From contig NZ_CP151657.1 of the NCBI RefSeq assembly GCF_038405225.1, positions 2,046,001 through 2,110,000 of the forward strand: DNA of 64,000 nucleotides, in the 5' to 3' direction. Below the pieces are notes generated by a model, which made no database searches, was not told the DNA's origin, and saw only the letters and a program-made list of their open reading frames with translations. A program made the position numbers and the translations under genes. Positions 44,770-54,444 of this stretch are shown in pieces (within the stretch, counting starts at the first letter, position 1; each line of letters opens with the position of its first letter). The DNA comes from Arthrobacter citreus. Lineage in GTDB: Bacteria > Actinomycetota > Actinomycetes > Actinomycetales > Micrococcaceae.

Positions 44770-45567
44770 TCAGCCGCGGATGTTCTCCACCCACACGTCG
44801 TAGCCGAGCTTGCAGATCAGCGCGCCGACCACCACGAGGAACACCACGCGGATAAACTTGCTGCCCTGCGTGACGGCCATCCGCGCCCCGATGTAGCCGC
44901 CCACCATGTTGGCCAGGCCCAGGATCAGGCCAATCCCCCACAGCAGTGCGCCGTTGGGCAGGAAGAACGCCAGGGCGCCGAGGTTGGTGGCCATGTTCAC
45001 GATCTTGGCCTTGGCGCTGGCGGCCAGGAAGTTGTAGCCAAGGAACGTGACCATGGAAATGATCAGGAAGGACCCGGTCCCCGGTCCGATCAGTCCGTCA
45101 TAGAATCCAATCGCCAGGCCGATGGCACCGGCGGTTCCATAGTGCCGGCGGCCCTGGTGGCGCAGCTTGGTCAGCTCGCCGACTGTTGGTTTGGTGGCTG
45201 TGAAGATCGCCACCGCAATCAGGGCCACCACGATGATCGGTTTGAACACCGAGGACGGCAGCGACAGAGCGAGCACGGCGCCGCCGAAGCTGCCCACCAG
45301 GGCAACGCCGGCCATGGGCAGGGCCGTGCGCAGGTCAGGATGGGCACGGCGGTAGTACGTGATGGCGCTGGTGGTGGTGCCGAAGATGGAACCCATCTTG
45401 TTCGTAGCCAGCGCCTGCACCGGAGTAATCCCCGGAATCAGCAGCAGTGCGGGCAACTGCAGCAGTCCCCCGCCGCCCACCACAGCATCAACCCAGCCGG
45501 CGGCCAGGCCCGCCACCACCACAAGCAGGATGGTGGCGAGCTGGATCTCCTCGAGACCGGAGACCAC
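44770..45567 (-). CDS. TSUP-family (TauE/SafE) permease
   Basis: The 265-residue protein has about eight membrane segments. The family repeat GWVDAVVGGGGLLQLPALLL near the N-terminus and its partner GFYDGLIGPGTGSFLI in the second half are diagnostic. Members export sulfite, sulfoacetate or other anions; the substrate here is unknown. It starts with GTG 6 bp after the proS stop and may be read through from proS. Confidence 0.88.
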   Translation of the reverse strand: MVSGLEEIQLATILLVVVAGLAAGWVDAVVGGGGLLQLPALLLIPGITPVQALATNKMGSIFGTTTSAITYYRRAHPDLRTALPMAGVALVGSFGGAVLALSLPSSVFKPIIVVALIAVAIFTATKPTVGELTKLRHQGRRHYGTAGAIGLAIGFYDGLIGPGTGSFLIISMVTFLGYNFLAASAKAKIVNMATNLGALAFFLPNGALLWGIGLILGLANMVGGYIGARMAVTQGSKFIRVVFLVVVGALICKLGYDVWVENIRG

Positions 45568-45573
45568 CGGGTG

Positions 45574-47373
45574 CTACTGCGCTGAAGCGCGGCGCACGTA
45601 CTCCACCGCTTCAGCCACCGGAACGTTTTCGGCAACGCCGGTGGCGCGGTCCTTGATCTCAACGACGCCGTCGGCCAGGCCGCGGCCAACCACCAGGATG
45701 GTGGGCACGCCGATGAGCTCGGCGTCGCCGAACTTCACGCCCGGGGAGACCTTGGGCCGGTCATCGTAGATAACTTCCAGTCCCGCGGCTTCCAGTTCCT
45801 CGGACAGGGCAGCAGCCGCTGCGAAGATTTCCTCGCCGCGGCCGGTGGCCACCACGTGGACGTCGGCCGGAGCGACGGAGCGCGGCCAGACAATACCCTT
45901 ATCGTCATGGTTGGATTCGGCCAGGGCGGCCACCGCACGGGTCACGCCCACGCCGTAGGAGCCCATGGTCACGGTGACCAGCTTGCCGTTCTTGTCCAGG
46001 ACCTTCACGCCCAGCGCTTCGGCGTACTTGCGGCCGAGCTGGAAGATGTGGCCCATTTCGATGCCGCGGGCTGCTTCGAGCGGACCGGATCCGTCCGGAG
46101 CCTCGTCGCCCTCGCTGACCTCGACGGCCTCGATGACGCCGTCCCAGGTGAAGTCGCGTCCTGCTACAAGGCCGATGACGTGCTTGCCGGCCTCGTTGGC
46201 GCCGGTGATCCAGCTGGTGCCGGAAACGACGCGCGGGTCCACCAGGTACAGCAGGCCGGTGGCGGATTCGGTGCCGAGGACCGGCGCGTCCACGGACAGG
46301 CCCGGGCCGATGTAGCCCTTGACCAGGCCGGGGTGCTTCTTGATGTCCTCATCGGTGGCGGCGTCGACTTCCAGCTCGCCGCCGATCTCCACGTGCGCGG
46401 CGATGTTCGCTTCGATGCGCTTGAGGTCCACGGCACGGTCCCCGGGGACGCCGACGACGACGATCCGGCGTTCGCCGGTGGGCAGCGTCACGGCCAGCAC
46501 AACGTTCTTCAGGGTGTCCGCCGCTGTCCACTCGCCGGATTCCCGGGCGAAGCGTGCGTTGACGTCGGCCACCAGGGTGTCGATGGTCGGGGTGTTGGGG
46601 GTCTCCACGACCTTCGCCGCGGGGGCGCCGGTGAAGTCGATCTCGGCCGGAGGGACGGTGGTGACGGCTTCGACGTTGGCGGCGTACCCGCCCGCTGAGC
46701 GGACGTAGGTGTCCTCGCCAACCGGCGTCGGGTGCAGGAATTCCTCGGACTTGGAGCCGCCCATGGCGCCGGAGACCGCCGACACGACAACGATTTCCAG
46801 GCCGAGGCGTTCGAAGATGCGCAGGTAGGCGCCGCGGTGCGCCTGGTAGCTGGCCTCCAAGCCGTCGTCGTCAATGTCGAAGGAGTAGGAATCCTTCATG
46901 ATGAACTCGCGCCCGCGCAGCAGGCCGGCGCGCGGACGGGCTTCGTCGCGGTACTTGTTCTGGATCTGGAACAGCGAGACCGGCAGGTCCTTGTACGAGT
47001 TGTACAGGTCTTTGACCAGCAGCGCGAACATTTCCTCATGCGTGGGAGCCAGCAGGTAGTCGTTGCCCTTGCGGTCCTGCAGTCGGAAGAGGTTGTCGCC
47101 GTACTCAGTCCAGCGGTTGGTGGCTTCGTACGGTTCACGCGGCAGCAGGGCCGGGAAGTGGACTTCCTGGGCGCCGATGGCCGCCATTTCCTCACGGATG
47201 ATGGTTTCCACCTTGCCGAGCACCCGCAGTCCCAGCGGCAGCCAGGAGTAAATGCCGGGAGCGGCGCGGCGGATGTAGCCGGCACGCACCAGCAGGCGGT
47301 GGCTGGCGACGTCGGCGTCGGAAGGGTCTTCGCGCAGGGTGCGCAGGAAAAGGGTGGAAAGTCGAAGGACCAC
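45574..47373 (-). CDS. proS: Prolyl-tRNA synthetase, bacterial type
   Basis: The 599-residue class II synthetase has motif 1 in the [14 protein letters not shown] region, motif 2 in [23 protein letters not shown] and motif 3 in [14 protein letters not shown] (motif 2 is read in two parts). The insertion editing domain (about 235-390) is present and the anticodon-binding domain closes the protein. The GTG start lacks a strong ribosome-binding site. Confidence 0.96.
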   Translation of the reverse strand: MVLRLSTLFLRTLREDPSDADVASHRLLVRAGYIRRAAPGIYSWLPLGLRVLGKVETIIREEMAAIGAQEVHFPALLPREPYEATNRWTEYGDNLFRLQDRKGNDYLLAPTHEEMFALLVKDLYNSYKDLPVSLFQIQNKYRDEARPRAGLLRGREFIMKDSYSFDIDDDGLEASYQAHRGAYLRIFERLGLEIVVVSAVSGAMGGSKSEEFLHPTPVGEDTYVRSAGGYAANVEAVTTVPPAEIDFTGAPAAKVVETPNTPTIDTLVADVNARFARESGEWTAADTLKNVVLAVTLPTGERRIVVVGVPGDRAVDLKRIEANIAAHVEIGGELEVDAATDEDIKKHPGLVKGYIGPGLSVDAPVLGTESATGLLYLVDPRVVSGTSWITGANEAGKHVIGLVAGRDFTWDGVIEAVEVSEGDEAPDGSGPLEAARGIEMGHIFQLGRKYAEALGVKVLDKNGKLVTVTMGSYGVGVTRAVAALAESNHDDKGIVWPRSVAPADVHVVATGRGEEIFAAAAALSEELEAAGLEVIYDDRPKVSPGVKFGDAELIGVPTILVVGRGLADGVVEIKDRATGVAENVPVAEAVEYVRRASAQ

Positions 47374-47510
47374 GCTGGGTATCCGTTTCTGCAGCCCGTG
47401 GCTGCATTCAAGCTGGGACAGTATTCAAGCTGGGAGAAAAAGGAAAATAACGCTCCCCTCTAATCTAGCGTGTGCCGCCGCCCCTGCCGGACATGCGGTA
47501 CGACGACGGC

Positions 47511-47541
47511 GGGGCCGGACCTGGGGTGCAGGTCCGGCCCC
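47511..47541 (-). terminator. Hairpin after the tandem lipoprotein genes
   Basis: A perfect 12-bp stem (GGGGCCGGACCT with its complement) has a 7-nt loop and lies 24 bp after the stop of the second lipoprotein gene. It has no U-tract. Confidence 0.65.
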
Positions 47542-47565
47542 GGCGCGTACGCGTGAGGTGTGCTG

Positions 47566-48285
47566 CTACTTCTTTTCGAGCTCGCTGAGGGCGGCGTTAA
47601 TGGATTTCTCGGCCTCAGCCACCGCACCTTCTGCGTCTGCGGGGTCAAACAGAGTGACGCTGAGATTCAGGGTGCCCGAGAGTCCGCTGACCTGGATGGT
47701 TGAGGCTTCGCCCCCGTCTGCCCGGGTAATGACGCTCCGGTAGGCCTGGGTGGACGGGGCATCGGTGGAAGCCTCAAGGCTCTCCACCGAGCCGTTGATG
47801 ACTCTCCCGTCAGCCTCCATCTGGAACTCGGCGCAGTCCTTGACCAGCTGTGCGCTGCTCTCGGCCTGCTTTTCCAGGACGGACGCGTCCTTGTAGCTGA
47901 TCAGCATCAGCGTGTCGCTGTCATTGATCCCCACGGTGCCAAGGTTTCCCTCGCCGATCTTTTCGTCGAAGAAGGAAGAGACGAGGATGTTGCACTGCTC
48001 GGGCGTCGCCGTGATACCCGAGAGGGTGGCCTCCTCCATCTGCGGACGCAGTGTGGCGTCATTTTCCACGTCACCGGTCAGGCCCTGGGCCGTCTTGACC
48101 GCGGTCAGTGCGGCTTCAAGCTCGTCCGCCGAGTACTGATCCTGCCCTACGGCCAGGGTGGGTGTGGGTGACGGCGAGTCTGCGGCAGGGGAATCCGCCG
48201 CGGCGGAGTCATCGGAGCTGCCGCAGCCCGAGAGTGCAAAGATGCCGGCTACCAAGAGTGCGCTGGCTTTCATGGACTTGTTCAT
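47566..48285 (-). CDS. Lipoprotein, tandem paralogue 2
   Basis: The 239-residue protein has a lipoprotein signal (LLVAGIFALSGC, Cys at about residue 21), a Ser/Pro/Ala linker, then a globular domain with QYSADELEAALTAV and two further cysteines (PEQCN and KDCAEF) that probably form a disulfide. It resembles the extracellular sensor domains of PknH-like proteins. Its ATG overlaps the TAA of the upstream paralogue (TAATG). No ligand is known. Confidence 0.75.
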   Translation of the reverse strand: MNKSMKASALLVAGIFALSGCGSSDDSAAADSPAADSPSPTPTLAVGQDQYSADELEAALTAVKTAQGLTGDVENDATLRPQMEEATLSGITATPEQCNILVSSFFDEKIGEGNLGTVGINDSDTLMLISYKDASVLEKQAESSAQLVKDCAEFQMEADGRVINGSVESLEASTDAPSTQAYRSVITRADGGEASTIQVSGLSGTLNLSVTLFDPADAEGAVAEAEKSINAALSELEKK

Positions 48286-49040
48286 TACTTCTCCAGTTCG
48301 GCGAGCACGGCGTTGATCAGTTCCTCAGCCGCGCCCTGGGCACCCGCAGCGTCAGCGGGGTCGCTCATGCTGACGGTGATGTTGGTGGTGCCCGAGAAGC
48401 CGCTGATCTGAAGGGTTGTTGTTGCCTGGCCCTCGACATTGATGGCGACACTGTAGGCCTGGGTGGTGACTGCATCGGTGGAGGAAGGGACCTCTTCGGC
48501 GCTGGCGGTCAGCACCTGTCCGCCCGTTTCCATGGTGAATTCCGCGCAGTCGACCATCTGCTGGTCGTTGTTCTTGACCTGGCTGTCCAGGAGCGATGCA
48601 TCTTCGTAGCTGATGACCGTCAGCGAATCCGTTTCGCTGAGCTGCATGATGGCCACCGTGGAGCTCTCGATCTTTTCCGAGAGGTTGGCCGTCGCCAGGG
48701 CGCTGCACTCTTCGGGCGTGATTTTGATGTCCGCGAAGGCGTCTTCAACCCCGGCCAGTTCGGGGCGCACGGCCGCATCATTGGCGATCTGTCCGGTCAG
48801 CCCCTGATCTTCCTTCACGGCCGTGAGGGCCGCTTCCAGTTCGTCTGCGGTGTACTGCTTCTCGCCAGCTGCCGGAGTGGGCGTGGGTGTGGGTGTCGGT
48901 GATGCTGATTCGGCCGGGGCCGAGGCTGAAGAGTCTGGCGCAGCGTCCGCCGACGAGGCGGAATCATCCGAGCTGCCGCAGCCCGACAGCGCAAAAATAC
49001 CGGCGACAAGGAGCGCGCCGGCTTTCATGGACTTGTTCAT
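48285..49040 (-). CDS. Lipoprotein, tandem paralogue 1
   Basis: The 251-residue protein has a signal almost identical to its neighbour (LLVAGIFALSGC) and a longer Ser/Pro/Thr linker. The domain QYTADELEAALTAV...PEECS...VDCAEF keeps the same cysteine positions. The ATG has GGGGGA 8 nt upstream. The pair arose by tandem duplication: the signal is strongly kept while the domains have diverged substantially. Confidence 0.75.
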   Translation of the reverse strand: MNKSMKAGALLVAGIFALSGCGSSDDSASSADAAPDSSASAPAESASPTPTPTPTPAAGEKQYTADELEAALTAVKEDQGLTGQIANDAAVRPELAGVEDAFADIKITPEECSALATANLSEKIESSTVAIMQLSETDSLTVISYEDASLLDSQVKNNDQQMVDCAEFTMETGGQVLTASAEEVPSSTDAVTTQAYSVAINVEGQATTTLQISGFSGTTNITVSMSDPADAAGAQGAAEELINAVLAELEK

Positions 49041-49166
49041 TATGTGGTTCCCCCAGTTTGGTTCCCGCGGCCGGATGGACCCGGCAGCGGAGTTGGTGCT
49101 CTCAGCGCTTCCGTTTCATTGGAAGCACACTGAGCATCCTACTGAGGTGGCCGCTCTCACATGAAA

Positions 49167-50093
49167 TCAGAAGAGGATGGTGGCGAAGGTGCCCACCTGC
49201 TCGAATCCCACGGTTTCGTAGGTGGCGCGGGCCGGGGCGTTATAGGAATTGACGTACAGGCTGACCACGGGCGCCACCTGCCGGGCCGCCTCCACCACCG
49301 CGGACATGTAGGGCGCGCTGAGGCCCCGTCCACGGTAGGCAGGGTTCATCCACACGCCCTGGATTTGGACGGCGCCGCTGGACACGGTGCCGAGTTCGGC
49401 CTTGAAGACCACCTGGCCGGACGGGTCGAAGTCCACCAGCGACTGCTGCCGCGCGATCAGCGACTTGACCCGCTGCCGGTAATGGTGGCTGCCCCCGGCG
49501 ACGGGCGAGTACCCGACCTCTTCCTCGAACATGGCAGCGCAGGCGGGCAGCAGGACGTCAAGCTCCGATGGCTGGGCGTACCGCAGCCCCGGAGCCGGCT
49601 GCACCTGGGAGACTCCGGTCATTTGCAGCAGCGGCTGGTCGGGGCGCACGTCAAAGGGCTGCGGGCTGGAATGCTGCAGCTGGGACCAGAGCGAAAGCAC
49701 TGCCTCGGCTGGCCCGAAAATGGACGAGTACCGCCGGCCGGACCGGGCCAGGTAGGCGCCAAGCTCGGGGCCGGTGTCGGCGGTTACTCCAACGGGCACC
49801 ACGTTCACGCCTACCCAGCAGGCTGCGGTGAGCTCATCGTCGTCGAAAACGCCGACGACCCGCCCGCCCGCCGTGGTGGGGGCGGCGGTGCGGGTCGTTT
49901 CAAGGTGGGACAGCAGGAAGATGTTCGCCACCGGGTCGGTTTCCGCCAGGGCCCAGAGGGCAGCGGTGTCTGCGTCCTCCAGGATGCGCAGCGTCCCGGA
50001 GGCGCCGCCGCGGATTTCCTGCCCGCTGCGGCCGTTAACGCCGGTCTTAGCCGACAGTAACCATGGGGCCACCCGTGCCAGCATTTTCGCCAT
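49167..50093 (-). CDS. DUF4081/GNAT acetyltransferase
   Basis: The 308-residue protein has an N-terminal DUF4081-like domain (about 40-165) and a C-terminal GNAT domain with [21 protein letters not shown] (the R-G-x-G-L/x CoA loop) and [15 protein letters not shown]. It overlaps the ispG 3' end by 47 bp; the ATG has GGGGGA 7 nt upstream. This location after ispG is conserved in actinobacteria. The acceptor is unknown. Confidence 0.86.
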   Translation of the reverse strand: MAKMLARVAPWLLSAKTGVNGRSGQEIRGGASGTLRILEDADTAALWALAETDPVANIFLLSHLETTRTAAPTTAGGRVVGVFDDDELTAACWVGVNVVPVGVTADTGPELGAYLARSGRRYSSIFGPAEAVLSLWSQLQHSSPQPFDVRPDQPLLQMTGVSQVQPAPGLRYAQPSELDVLLPACAAMFEEEVGYSPVAGGSHHYRQRVKSLIARQQSLVDFDPSGQVVFKAELGTVSSGAVQIQGVWMNPAYRGRGLSAPYMSAVVEAARQVAPVVSLYVNSYNAPARATYETVGFEQVGTFATILF

Positions 50094-51213
50094 CGGATTC
50101 CCCCATGCTCTCTGCGATCTTCATAGCCTCTTCAATGAGGGTCTCAACGATCTGGTCTTCGGGAACAGTCTTGATGACTTCTCCCTTCACAAAGATCTGG
50201 CCCTTGCCGTTGCCGGAGGCCACTCCGAGGTCAGCTTCGCGGGCTTCGCCCGGTCCGTTGACAACGCAGCCCATGACCGCGACGCGGAGCGGAACCTCCA
50301 TGCCTTCCAGCCCGGCGGTCACCTGCTCTGCGAGAGTGTACACGTCCACCTGGGCGCGGCCGCAGGACGGGCAGGACACAATTTCCAGCTTGCGCGGGCG
50401 CAGGTTCAGCGACTGCAGAATCTGGTTGCCCACCTTGATTTCCTCCACCGGAGGAGCGGACAGCGACACGCGGATGGTGTCGCCGATGCCCTTCGACAGG
50501 AGTGCGCCGAAAGCGGTGGCGGACTTGATGGTTCCCTGGAACGCCGGCCCGGCTTCGGTGACACCGAGGTGCAGCGGCCAGTCGCCGCGTTCCGCGAGGA
50601 GCTCATAGGCGCGGACCATGACCACGGGGTCATTGTGCTTGACGGAAATCTTGAAGTCGTGGAAGTCGTGTTCCTCGAACAGGGACGCTTCCCAGACTGC
50701 GGATTCCACGAGGGCCTCGGGGGTTGCCTTGCCGTATTTGGCGAGCAGCCGCGGATCCAGCGAACCGGCGTTGACGCCGATGCGGATGGAGGTGCCGTGA
50801 TCCTTGGCGACCTGGGCGATTTCCCGAACCTGGTCGTCAAACTTGCGGATGTTGCCCGGGTTGACGCGTACCGCGGCGCAACCGGCTTCAATGGCCGCAA
50901 ACACGTACTTGGGCTGGAAGTGGATGTCGGCGATCACGGGGATCTGCGACTTTTTCGCAATGATCGGCAGTGCCGCTGCGTCGTCGGCGCTGGGGCAGGC
51001 AACCCGGACAATGTCACACCCGGAGGCCGTCAGCTCTGCGATCTGCTGCAGGGTGGCGTTGATGTCCGTGGTGGGCGTGGTTGTCATGGACTGAACGCTG
51101 ATGGGCGAATCTGATCCAACCCCCACCGATCCCACTTTGATTTGGCGGGTCTTGCGCCGCGGCGCGAGAGTGGGCGGCGGTGCTGCTGGCATTCCAAGGT
51201 TGACCGAGGTCAA
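50047..51213 (-). CDS. ispG: 4-hydroxy-3-methylbut-2-enyl diphosphate synthase (flavodoxin)
   Basis: The 388-residue enzyme carries out the penultimate step of the MEP isoprenoid pathway and binds a 4Fe-4S cluster. The cluster cysteines lie in [11 protein letters not shown] and [12 protein letters not shown], with the TIM-barrel [12 protein letters not shown] at the front. The start is put at the TTG 51213 (MTSVNLGMP), because GGAGG lies 5 nt upstream; an ATG at 51234 is in frame. With dxr it shows the MEP pathway is used. Confidence 0.95.
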   Translation of the reverse strand: MTSVNLGMPAAPPPTLAPRRKTRQIKVGSVGVGSDSPISVQSMTTTPTTDINATLQQIAELTASGCDIVRVACPSADDAAALPIIAKKSQIPVIADIHFQPKYVFAAIEAGCAAVRVNPGNIRKFDDQVREIAQVAKDHGTSIRIGVNAGSLDPRLLAKYGKATPEALVESAVWEASLFEEHDFHDFKISVKHNDPVVMVRAYELLAERGDWPLHLGVTEAGPAFQGTIKSATAFGALLSKGIGDTIRVSLSAPPVEEIKVGNQILQSLNLRPRKLEIVSCPSCGRAQVDVYTLAEQVTAGLEGMEVPLRVAVMGCVVNGPGEAREADLGVASGNGKGQIFVKGEVIKTVPEDQIVETLIEEAMKIAESMGESDGENAGTGGPMVTVG

Positions 51214-51322
51214 AACGTCCTCCATGTGCCTCATCGGCAGTTATTCGGCTAAAGCGCACTGCGGATGCGCTAATCCATTATCCACCCGCACCGATGCGTG
51301 ATGTGCGGATATCGTTCAGGGC

Positions 51323-51613
51323 TTAGACAAGATCGGCAAAAGCGCCGATAACCGGCTTCCACTGCGTGGTTTTCATTCCCGAGATGGCGCCGACGGCGGC
51401 AAAGGGGTCCTGCATCAGCAGGTTGGAGAGATCGACGTCGTCCTGCGCAGTGAAGATCAGCAAGGCGCCGGCGCCGTCCGTGAACGGACCCGAGGCCAGC
51501 AAGCGTCCCTGCTCCGCCAAACCGGCCAGCCACTCACGGTGGGTGGGGCGGTGCTCATCACGGATGGCGGCGGAATCGGCGTCGTACACGTATTCAACTG
51601 CAAAAATGCTCAT
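51323..51613 (-). CDS. YciI family protein
   Basis: The 96-residue dimeric alpha/beta-barrel protein contains RPTHREWLAGLAEQGRLLASGPF with the His and Asp positions of the YciI fold nearby, and LLIFTAQDD. The role is unknown. The ATG has TAGGCT 7 nt upstream and no ribosome-binding site. It lies downstream of the membrane-protein gene at 51640. Confidence 0.88.
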   Translation of the reverse strand: MSIFAVEYVYDADSAAIRDEHRPTHREWLAGLAEQGRLLASGPFTDGAGALLIFTAQDDVDLSNLLMQDPFAAVGAISGMKTTQWKPVIGAFADLV

Positions 51614-51620
51614 GGGCTCA

Positions 51621-51626
51621 AGCCTA
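51621..51626 (-). promoter_or_regulatory. -10 box for the yciI-type gene
   Basis: TAGGCT on the minus strand lies 7 nt before the ATG at 51613. Confidence 0.5.
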
Positions 51627-51639
51627 CGGGATCGCTGGC

Positions 51640-52179
51640 TCAGAGCAGGAAGGCGCGGGCGGCGGCAGCAACGCCAACAGCCCACAGCATGGAGGTCAGC
51701 GTCCCGATAATAAAGCGCTCGGCTGCTGCGGGTGTGTCTTTAAGCTCTGCATACCGGCCCAGGCCCTTGATGGCCACGACGTAGGCAATCGCCACCGGTT
51801 CGGAAGCCAGCACCGAGGCTGCCACCGCAAGCCGTTCGAGGACTCCAATCACCAGCCCGCCGCGCAGCACGGATCCCGGCACCGGGGCGCTGCGCGCGGT
51901 CCTTCCTGGTGTGTGGCCGGCGATTCTGTCTGCGGACCGCGGCGGAGTTTGCGCCGGGGAGCCTGCCGGCGCCGGCTGCCCGCCCAGCGGCTGGCCGGCG
52001 GAGACCCTGGTTCCGGCACTGAGCTCGGCGTCCAGGTCCTGGTCCGCGGCGGGGTCCGTGTCGGAGAACGGCGGCCCCGAGTTTTCCACCGCCCGGGCCA
52101 GCCGCAGCACCGCGGCAGTCACCGGCCAGCCCAGGAGGCCCGCAGCGGCCAGGGTCAGGACAATCCAGACAAACTCCAT
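51640..52179 (-). CDS. Membrane protein coupled to the cyclase-like regulator
   Basis: The 179-residue protein has one N-terminal membrane segment (about 2-25), a disordered Pro/Ala linker, and two hydrophobic C-terminal segments (about 105-130 and 155-178). Its ATG shares one base with the stop of the regulator gene (TGATG), so the two are coupled. Reading further upstream would cross the minisatellite in a wrong frame. No family is recognised. Confidence 0.72.
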   Translation of the reverse strand: MEFVWIVLTLAAAGLLGWPVTAAVLRLARAVENSGPPFSDTDPAADQDLDAELSAGTRVSAGQPLGGQPAPAGSPAQTPPRSADRIAGHTPGRTARSAPVPGSVLRGGLVIGVLERLAVAASVLASEPVAIAYVVAIKGLGRYAELKDTPAAAERFIIGTLTSMLWAVGVAAAARAFLL

Positions 52180-52898
52180 CAGCTTCTTCCCTCTCCCCCG
52201 CCGGATTGCCCGTCGGACTGCCCGTTTGGGCGACCGTCGGACTGCCCGTTTGGGCGCCCGTCGGACTGCCCGTTTGGGCGCCCGTCGGACTGCCCGTTTG
52301 GGCGCCCGGACTGCCCGTTGGCCAGGGCAAGGAGGACGGCTGCAGCGGGACGGGCCGCCCACTCCTCCTGCCACCCGGCGCGGGCTATGGTCTTGCCCAC
52401 TGACTGTGGACTGATGCCGAGCTTACGGGCCGCGGCGCTCTGGGCGCCCCAGGTTCCGGGTTCAACGTGCTCCAGTATCCGCCACTGTTCCGCGGTCCGG
52501 TCCCGGATGAGTCGCCCAAGCAGCACCAGCACGGCTTCGGCTTCGGCCGCACCGGCGGGACCGGTCACCGCCACGGGCGGTCGGTCACCCGTTTTCTTGG
52601 CCCGCTCCACGGCGTCCCGGGCTGCGACAAACGCGGGTCCGGAAGCTTCCCGCGTGCTGGCCGGCAGTGGCGTTTCCACCTCCCCAATCCCGATGCCCAC
52701 GGACCAGTGGCCGTCCCGCAGGGCCCGCAGCGCTGCCTCCACAACTGCGCCGGCGTCGGCCGAAAGTCCCTGGACCTCGTCCCCCACCGACCGTTCAAAG
52801 GGCAGCTCCATGGGGAGGCCGCCCAGCAGCGACAGCAGGTCCGGAACCCGGTCCCGGCCGCTGCGGCTGCCCTTTTGGTCAATGGTCAGGACGAACAT
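52179..52898 (-). CDS. Regulator with cyclase-like N-domain and HTH (SatD-like)
   Basis: The 239-residue protein has an N-terminal part (1-115) with FERSVGDEVQGLSADA, WSVGIGIGEVE and GPAFVAARDAVERA. These follow the order of conserved segments in class III nucleotide-cyclase/GGDEF-type folds, but without the full catalytic set. A helix-turn-helix with GAQSAAARKLGISPQSVGKTI lies at about 150-175. The C-tail is built from NGQSDGRP repeats encoded by a 24-bp minisatellite. It is coupled to the following membrane-protein gene. A SatD-like assignment is tentative. Confidence 0.65.
   Translation of the reverse strand: MFVLTIDQKGSRSGRDRVPDLLSLLGGLPMELPFERSVGDEVQGLSADAGAVVEAALRALRDGHWSVGIGIGEVETPLPASTREASGPAFVAARDAVERAKKTGDRPPVAVTGPAGAAEAEAVLVLLGRLIRDRTAEQWRILEHVEPGTWGAQSAAARKLGISPQSVGKTIARAGWQEEWAARPAAAVLLALANGQSGRPNGQSDGRPNGQSDGRPNGQSDGRPNGQSDGQSGGGEGRS
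52211..52306. repeat. 24-bp minisatellite, four units, in the regulator gene
   Basis: Four 24-bp units (52211-52234, 52235-52258, 52259-52282, 52283-52306), nearly identical, are flanked by partial units up to 52320. They code for GRPNGQSD. Gain or loss of a unit keeps the frame. The single variable base is silent. Confidence 0.92.
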
Positions 52899-52922
52899 GG
52901 GCGCACAGACCTGCGGTTGAAA

Positions 52923-52950
52923 ATCATATTGAAACCGTATCCGGTTGTAA
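52923..52950 (-). promoter_or_regulatory. Promoter and possible operator of the regulator gene
   Basis: On the minus strand TATGAT (52923-52928) lies 16 bp after TTACAA (52945-52950), in an AT-rich island unlike its surroundings. ATACGGTT occurs twice (near 52932-52940 and 52972 downwards), and ACAACC/GGTTGT arms flank the -35 region. These may be binding sites for the regulator itself. Confidence 0.5.
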
Positions 52951-53048
52951 TTGGAATCACAACCGTATTTGGCTTCAAGTTGCTGCGCTGTTCCCGCTCG
53001 CCGCTGGTTCGTTGCTGCGCTTCGCCGCTGCGCGGCTGGTGCCCCGGC

Positions 53049-54395
53049 TTAGTTGAACAGGCTGACCGGCTTCACGATGTCCGCGTAGATCAGCAGAGCG
53101 GTCATCCCCATGAACAGGATGGCCACGACATACGTCACCGGCAGCATCTTGGCCAGGTCAAAGTGTCCCGGGTCCGGGCGCTTGAAGAGCTTGGCAACAC
53201 GCCGGCGCAGCCCCTCCCAAAGGGCGCCGGCCACGTGGCCGCCATCAAGCGGCAGCAGCGGAATCAGGTTGAAGACGAAAAGCGCCAGGTTGACGCTGGC
53301 CACCAGTCCCAGCAGGGAAGCCACGCGGCTTTCCACCGGTACGTCTTCCAGGGAGGAGATCTCGCCGGCAATCCGGCCCACGCCGACAACGCTGATGGGT
53401 CCGTTGGGATCCCGCTCTTCCGACGAGAACGCTGCCTGGGCCACGTCGACAACGCGCTGCGGCAGGTTGATGACCACGCCGGCGATGTTCTGCAGGTTCT
53501 CCCCGACGGCGGGCAGCACCTCAGAGCCGGGTTGGCGGACCAGCTCGGTGGAGGCGGCAACACCGATGAAGCCAACCTCCCGGGTCACGGGGTTGCCGGC
53601 GTCATCCACCACGGGGGCGCCGTCGTCGTCAGCTACGGGACGTTCGGTCAGCAGCGGGGTGATCACGGTGTCCCGCTCGACGCCGTCGCGCTCGTAAGTG
53701 ATGGGAACGGAGCGGCCGGCCGCTTCGCGGATGCGTGCGGAGAGGTCATCCCAGGACGTGACGGGGCTGCCGTTGAAGGCGATGATTGTGTCCCCGGGCA
53801 GCAGTCCAGCCTCGTAGGCCGGAGCCGCCGGATCCGCCTCGGTGCATTCCGTCTGCCCCTGCTCGGCCTTATCCGAGGTGATCACGCACTGGTTGACCTC
53901 GGCCAGCGTGGTGGTGCTTTGCGCGGTTCCAAAGCCCATCAGCAGTACGGCAAACAGCACGACGCCGATCACCAGGTTCATGAACGGCCCGCCGAGCATC
54001 ACGATGATGCGCTTCCAAATCGGCAGGTTGTAAAACACCCGGTTTTCGTCTCCGGGCTGAAGCTGCTCGGCGGCCACGGCGCGGGCATCGGTGGCCAGCT
54101 GCTGGAACATGCCGGTGCTGGAGCTGCGGACCGTTCCATCGGCGTCGTTGGTCGTATTCGGGGGGTACATCCCGACCATCGAAACGTAGCCGCCCAGGGG
54201 CAGCGCCTTGACGCCGTATTCGGTCTCACCGCGGCGGCGCGAAAAAACGGTGGGCCCGAACCCGATCATGTACTGGGTCACCCGGACCTTGAAGGCCTTG
54301 GCCGGAACCAGGTGGCCCACTTCATGCAGCGCAATGGACACGGCGATGCCCACCGCCACGAACAGGACGCCCAGGATGAAGAGGAGAACGGTCAA
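53049..54395 (-). CDS. Site-2 zinc metalloprotease (RseP/Rip1 family)
   Basis: The 448-residue intramembrane protease has HEVGH near residue 25, a PDZ domain (about 185-290) with GLLPGDTIIAFNGSPV, and the LDG motif in PLLPLDGGH. Four membrane segments are present. The family cuts anti-sigma factors; here it is located between ispG and dxr as in mycobacteria (Rip1). The start is TTG with AGGA 7 nt upstream. The insert of about 90 residues between the first and PDZ parts is family-typical. Confidence 0.92.
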   Translation of the reverse strand: MTVLLFILGVLFVAVGIAVSIALHEVGHLVPAKAFKVRVTQYMIGFGPTVFSRRRGETEYGVKALPLGGYVSMVGMYPPNTTNDADGTVRSSSTGMFQQLATDARAVAAEQLQPGDENRVFYNLPIWKRIIVMLGGPFMNLVIGVVLFAVLLMGFGTAQSTTTLAEVNQCVITSDKAEQGQTECTEADPAAPAYEAGLLPGDTIIAFNGSPVTSWDDLSARIREAAGRSVPITYERDGVERDTVITPLLTERPVADDDGAPVVDDAGNPVTREVGFIGVAASTELVRQPGSEVLPAVGENLQNIAGVVINLPQRVVDVAQAAFSSEERDPNGPISVVGVGRIAGEISSLEDVPVESRVASLLGLVASVNLALFVFNLIPLLPLDGGHVAGALWEGLRRRVAKLFKRPDPGHFDLAKMLPVTYVVAILFMGMTALLIYADIVKPVSLFN

Positions 54396-54444
54396 CGAAT
54401 TTCCTTTGGATCAATCGGGTCAAGCGGTTGAAGGGCCGGCACGG

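Noticed and set aside
44770-47373. T-box or other riboswitch before proS
   Set aside because: The region upstream of proS shows only the lipoprotein hairpin; no T-box sequence or specifier loop is visible.
52205-52320. CRISPR array
   Set aside because: The 24-bp units adjoin without spacers and are in frame in a coding gene.
52180-52374. N-terminal extension of the 51640 gene with APKRAVRR repeats
   Set aside because: It reads the minisatellite in the wrong frame; the ATG at 52179 coupled to the regulator stop is the better start.
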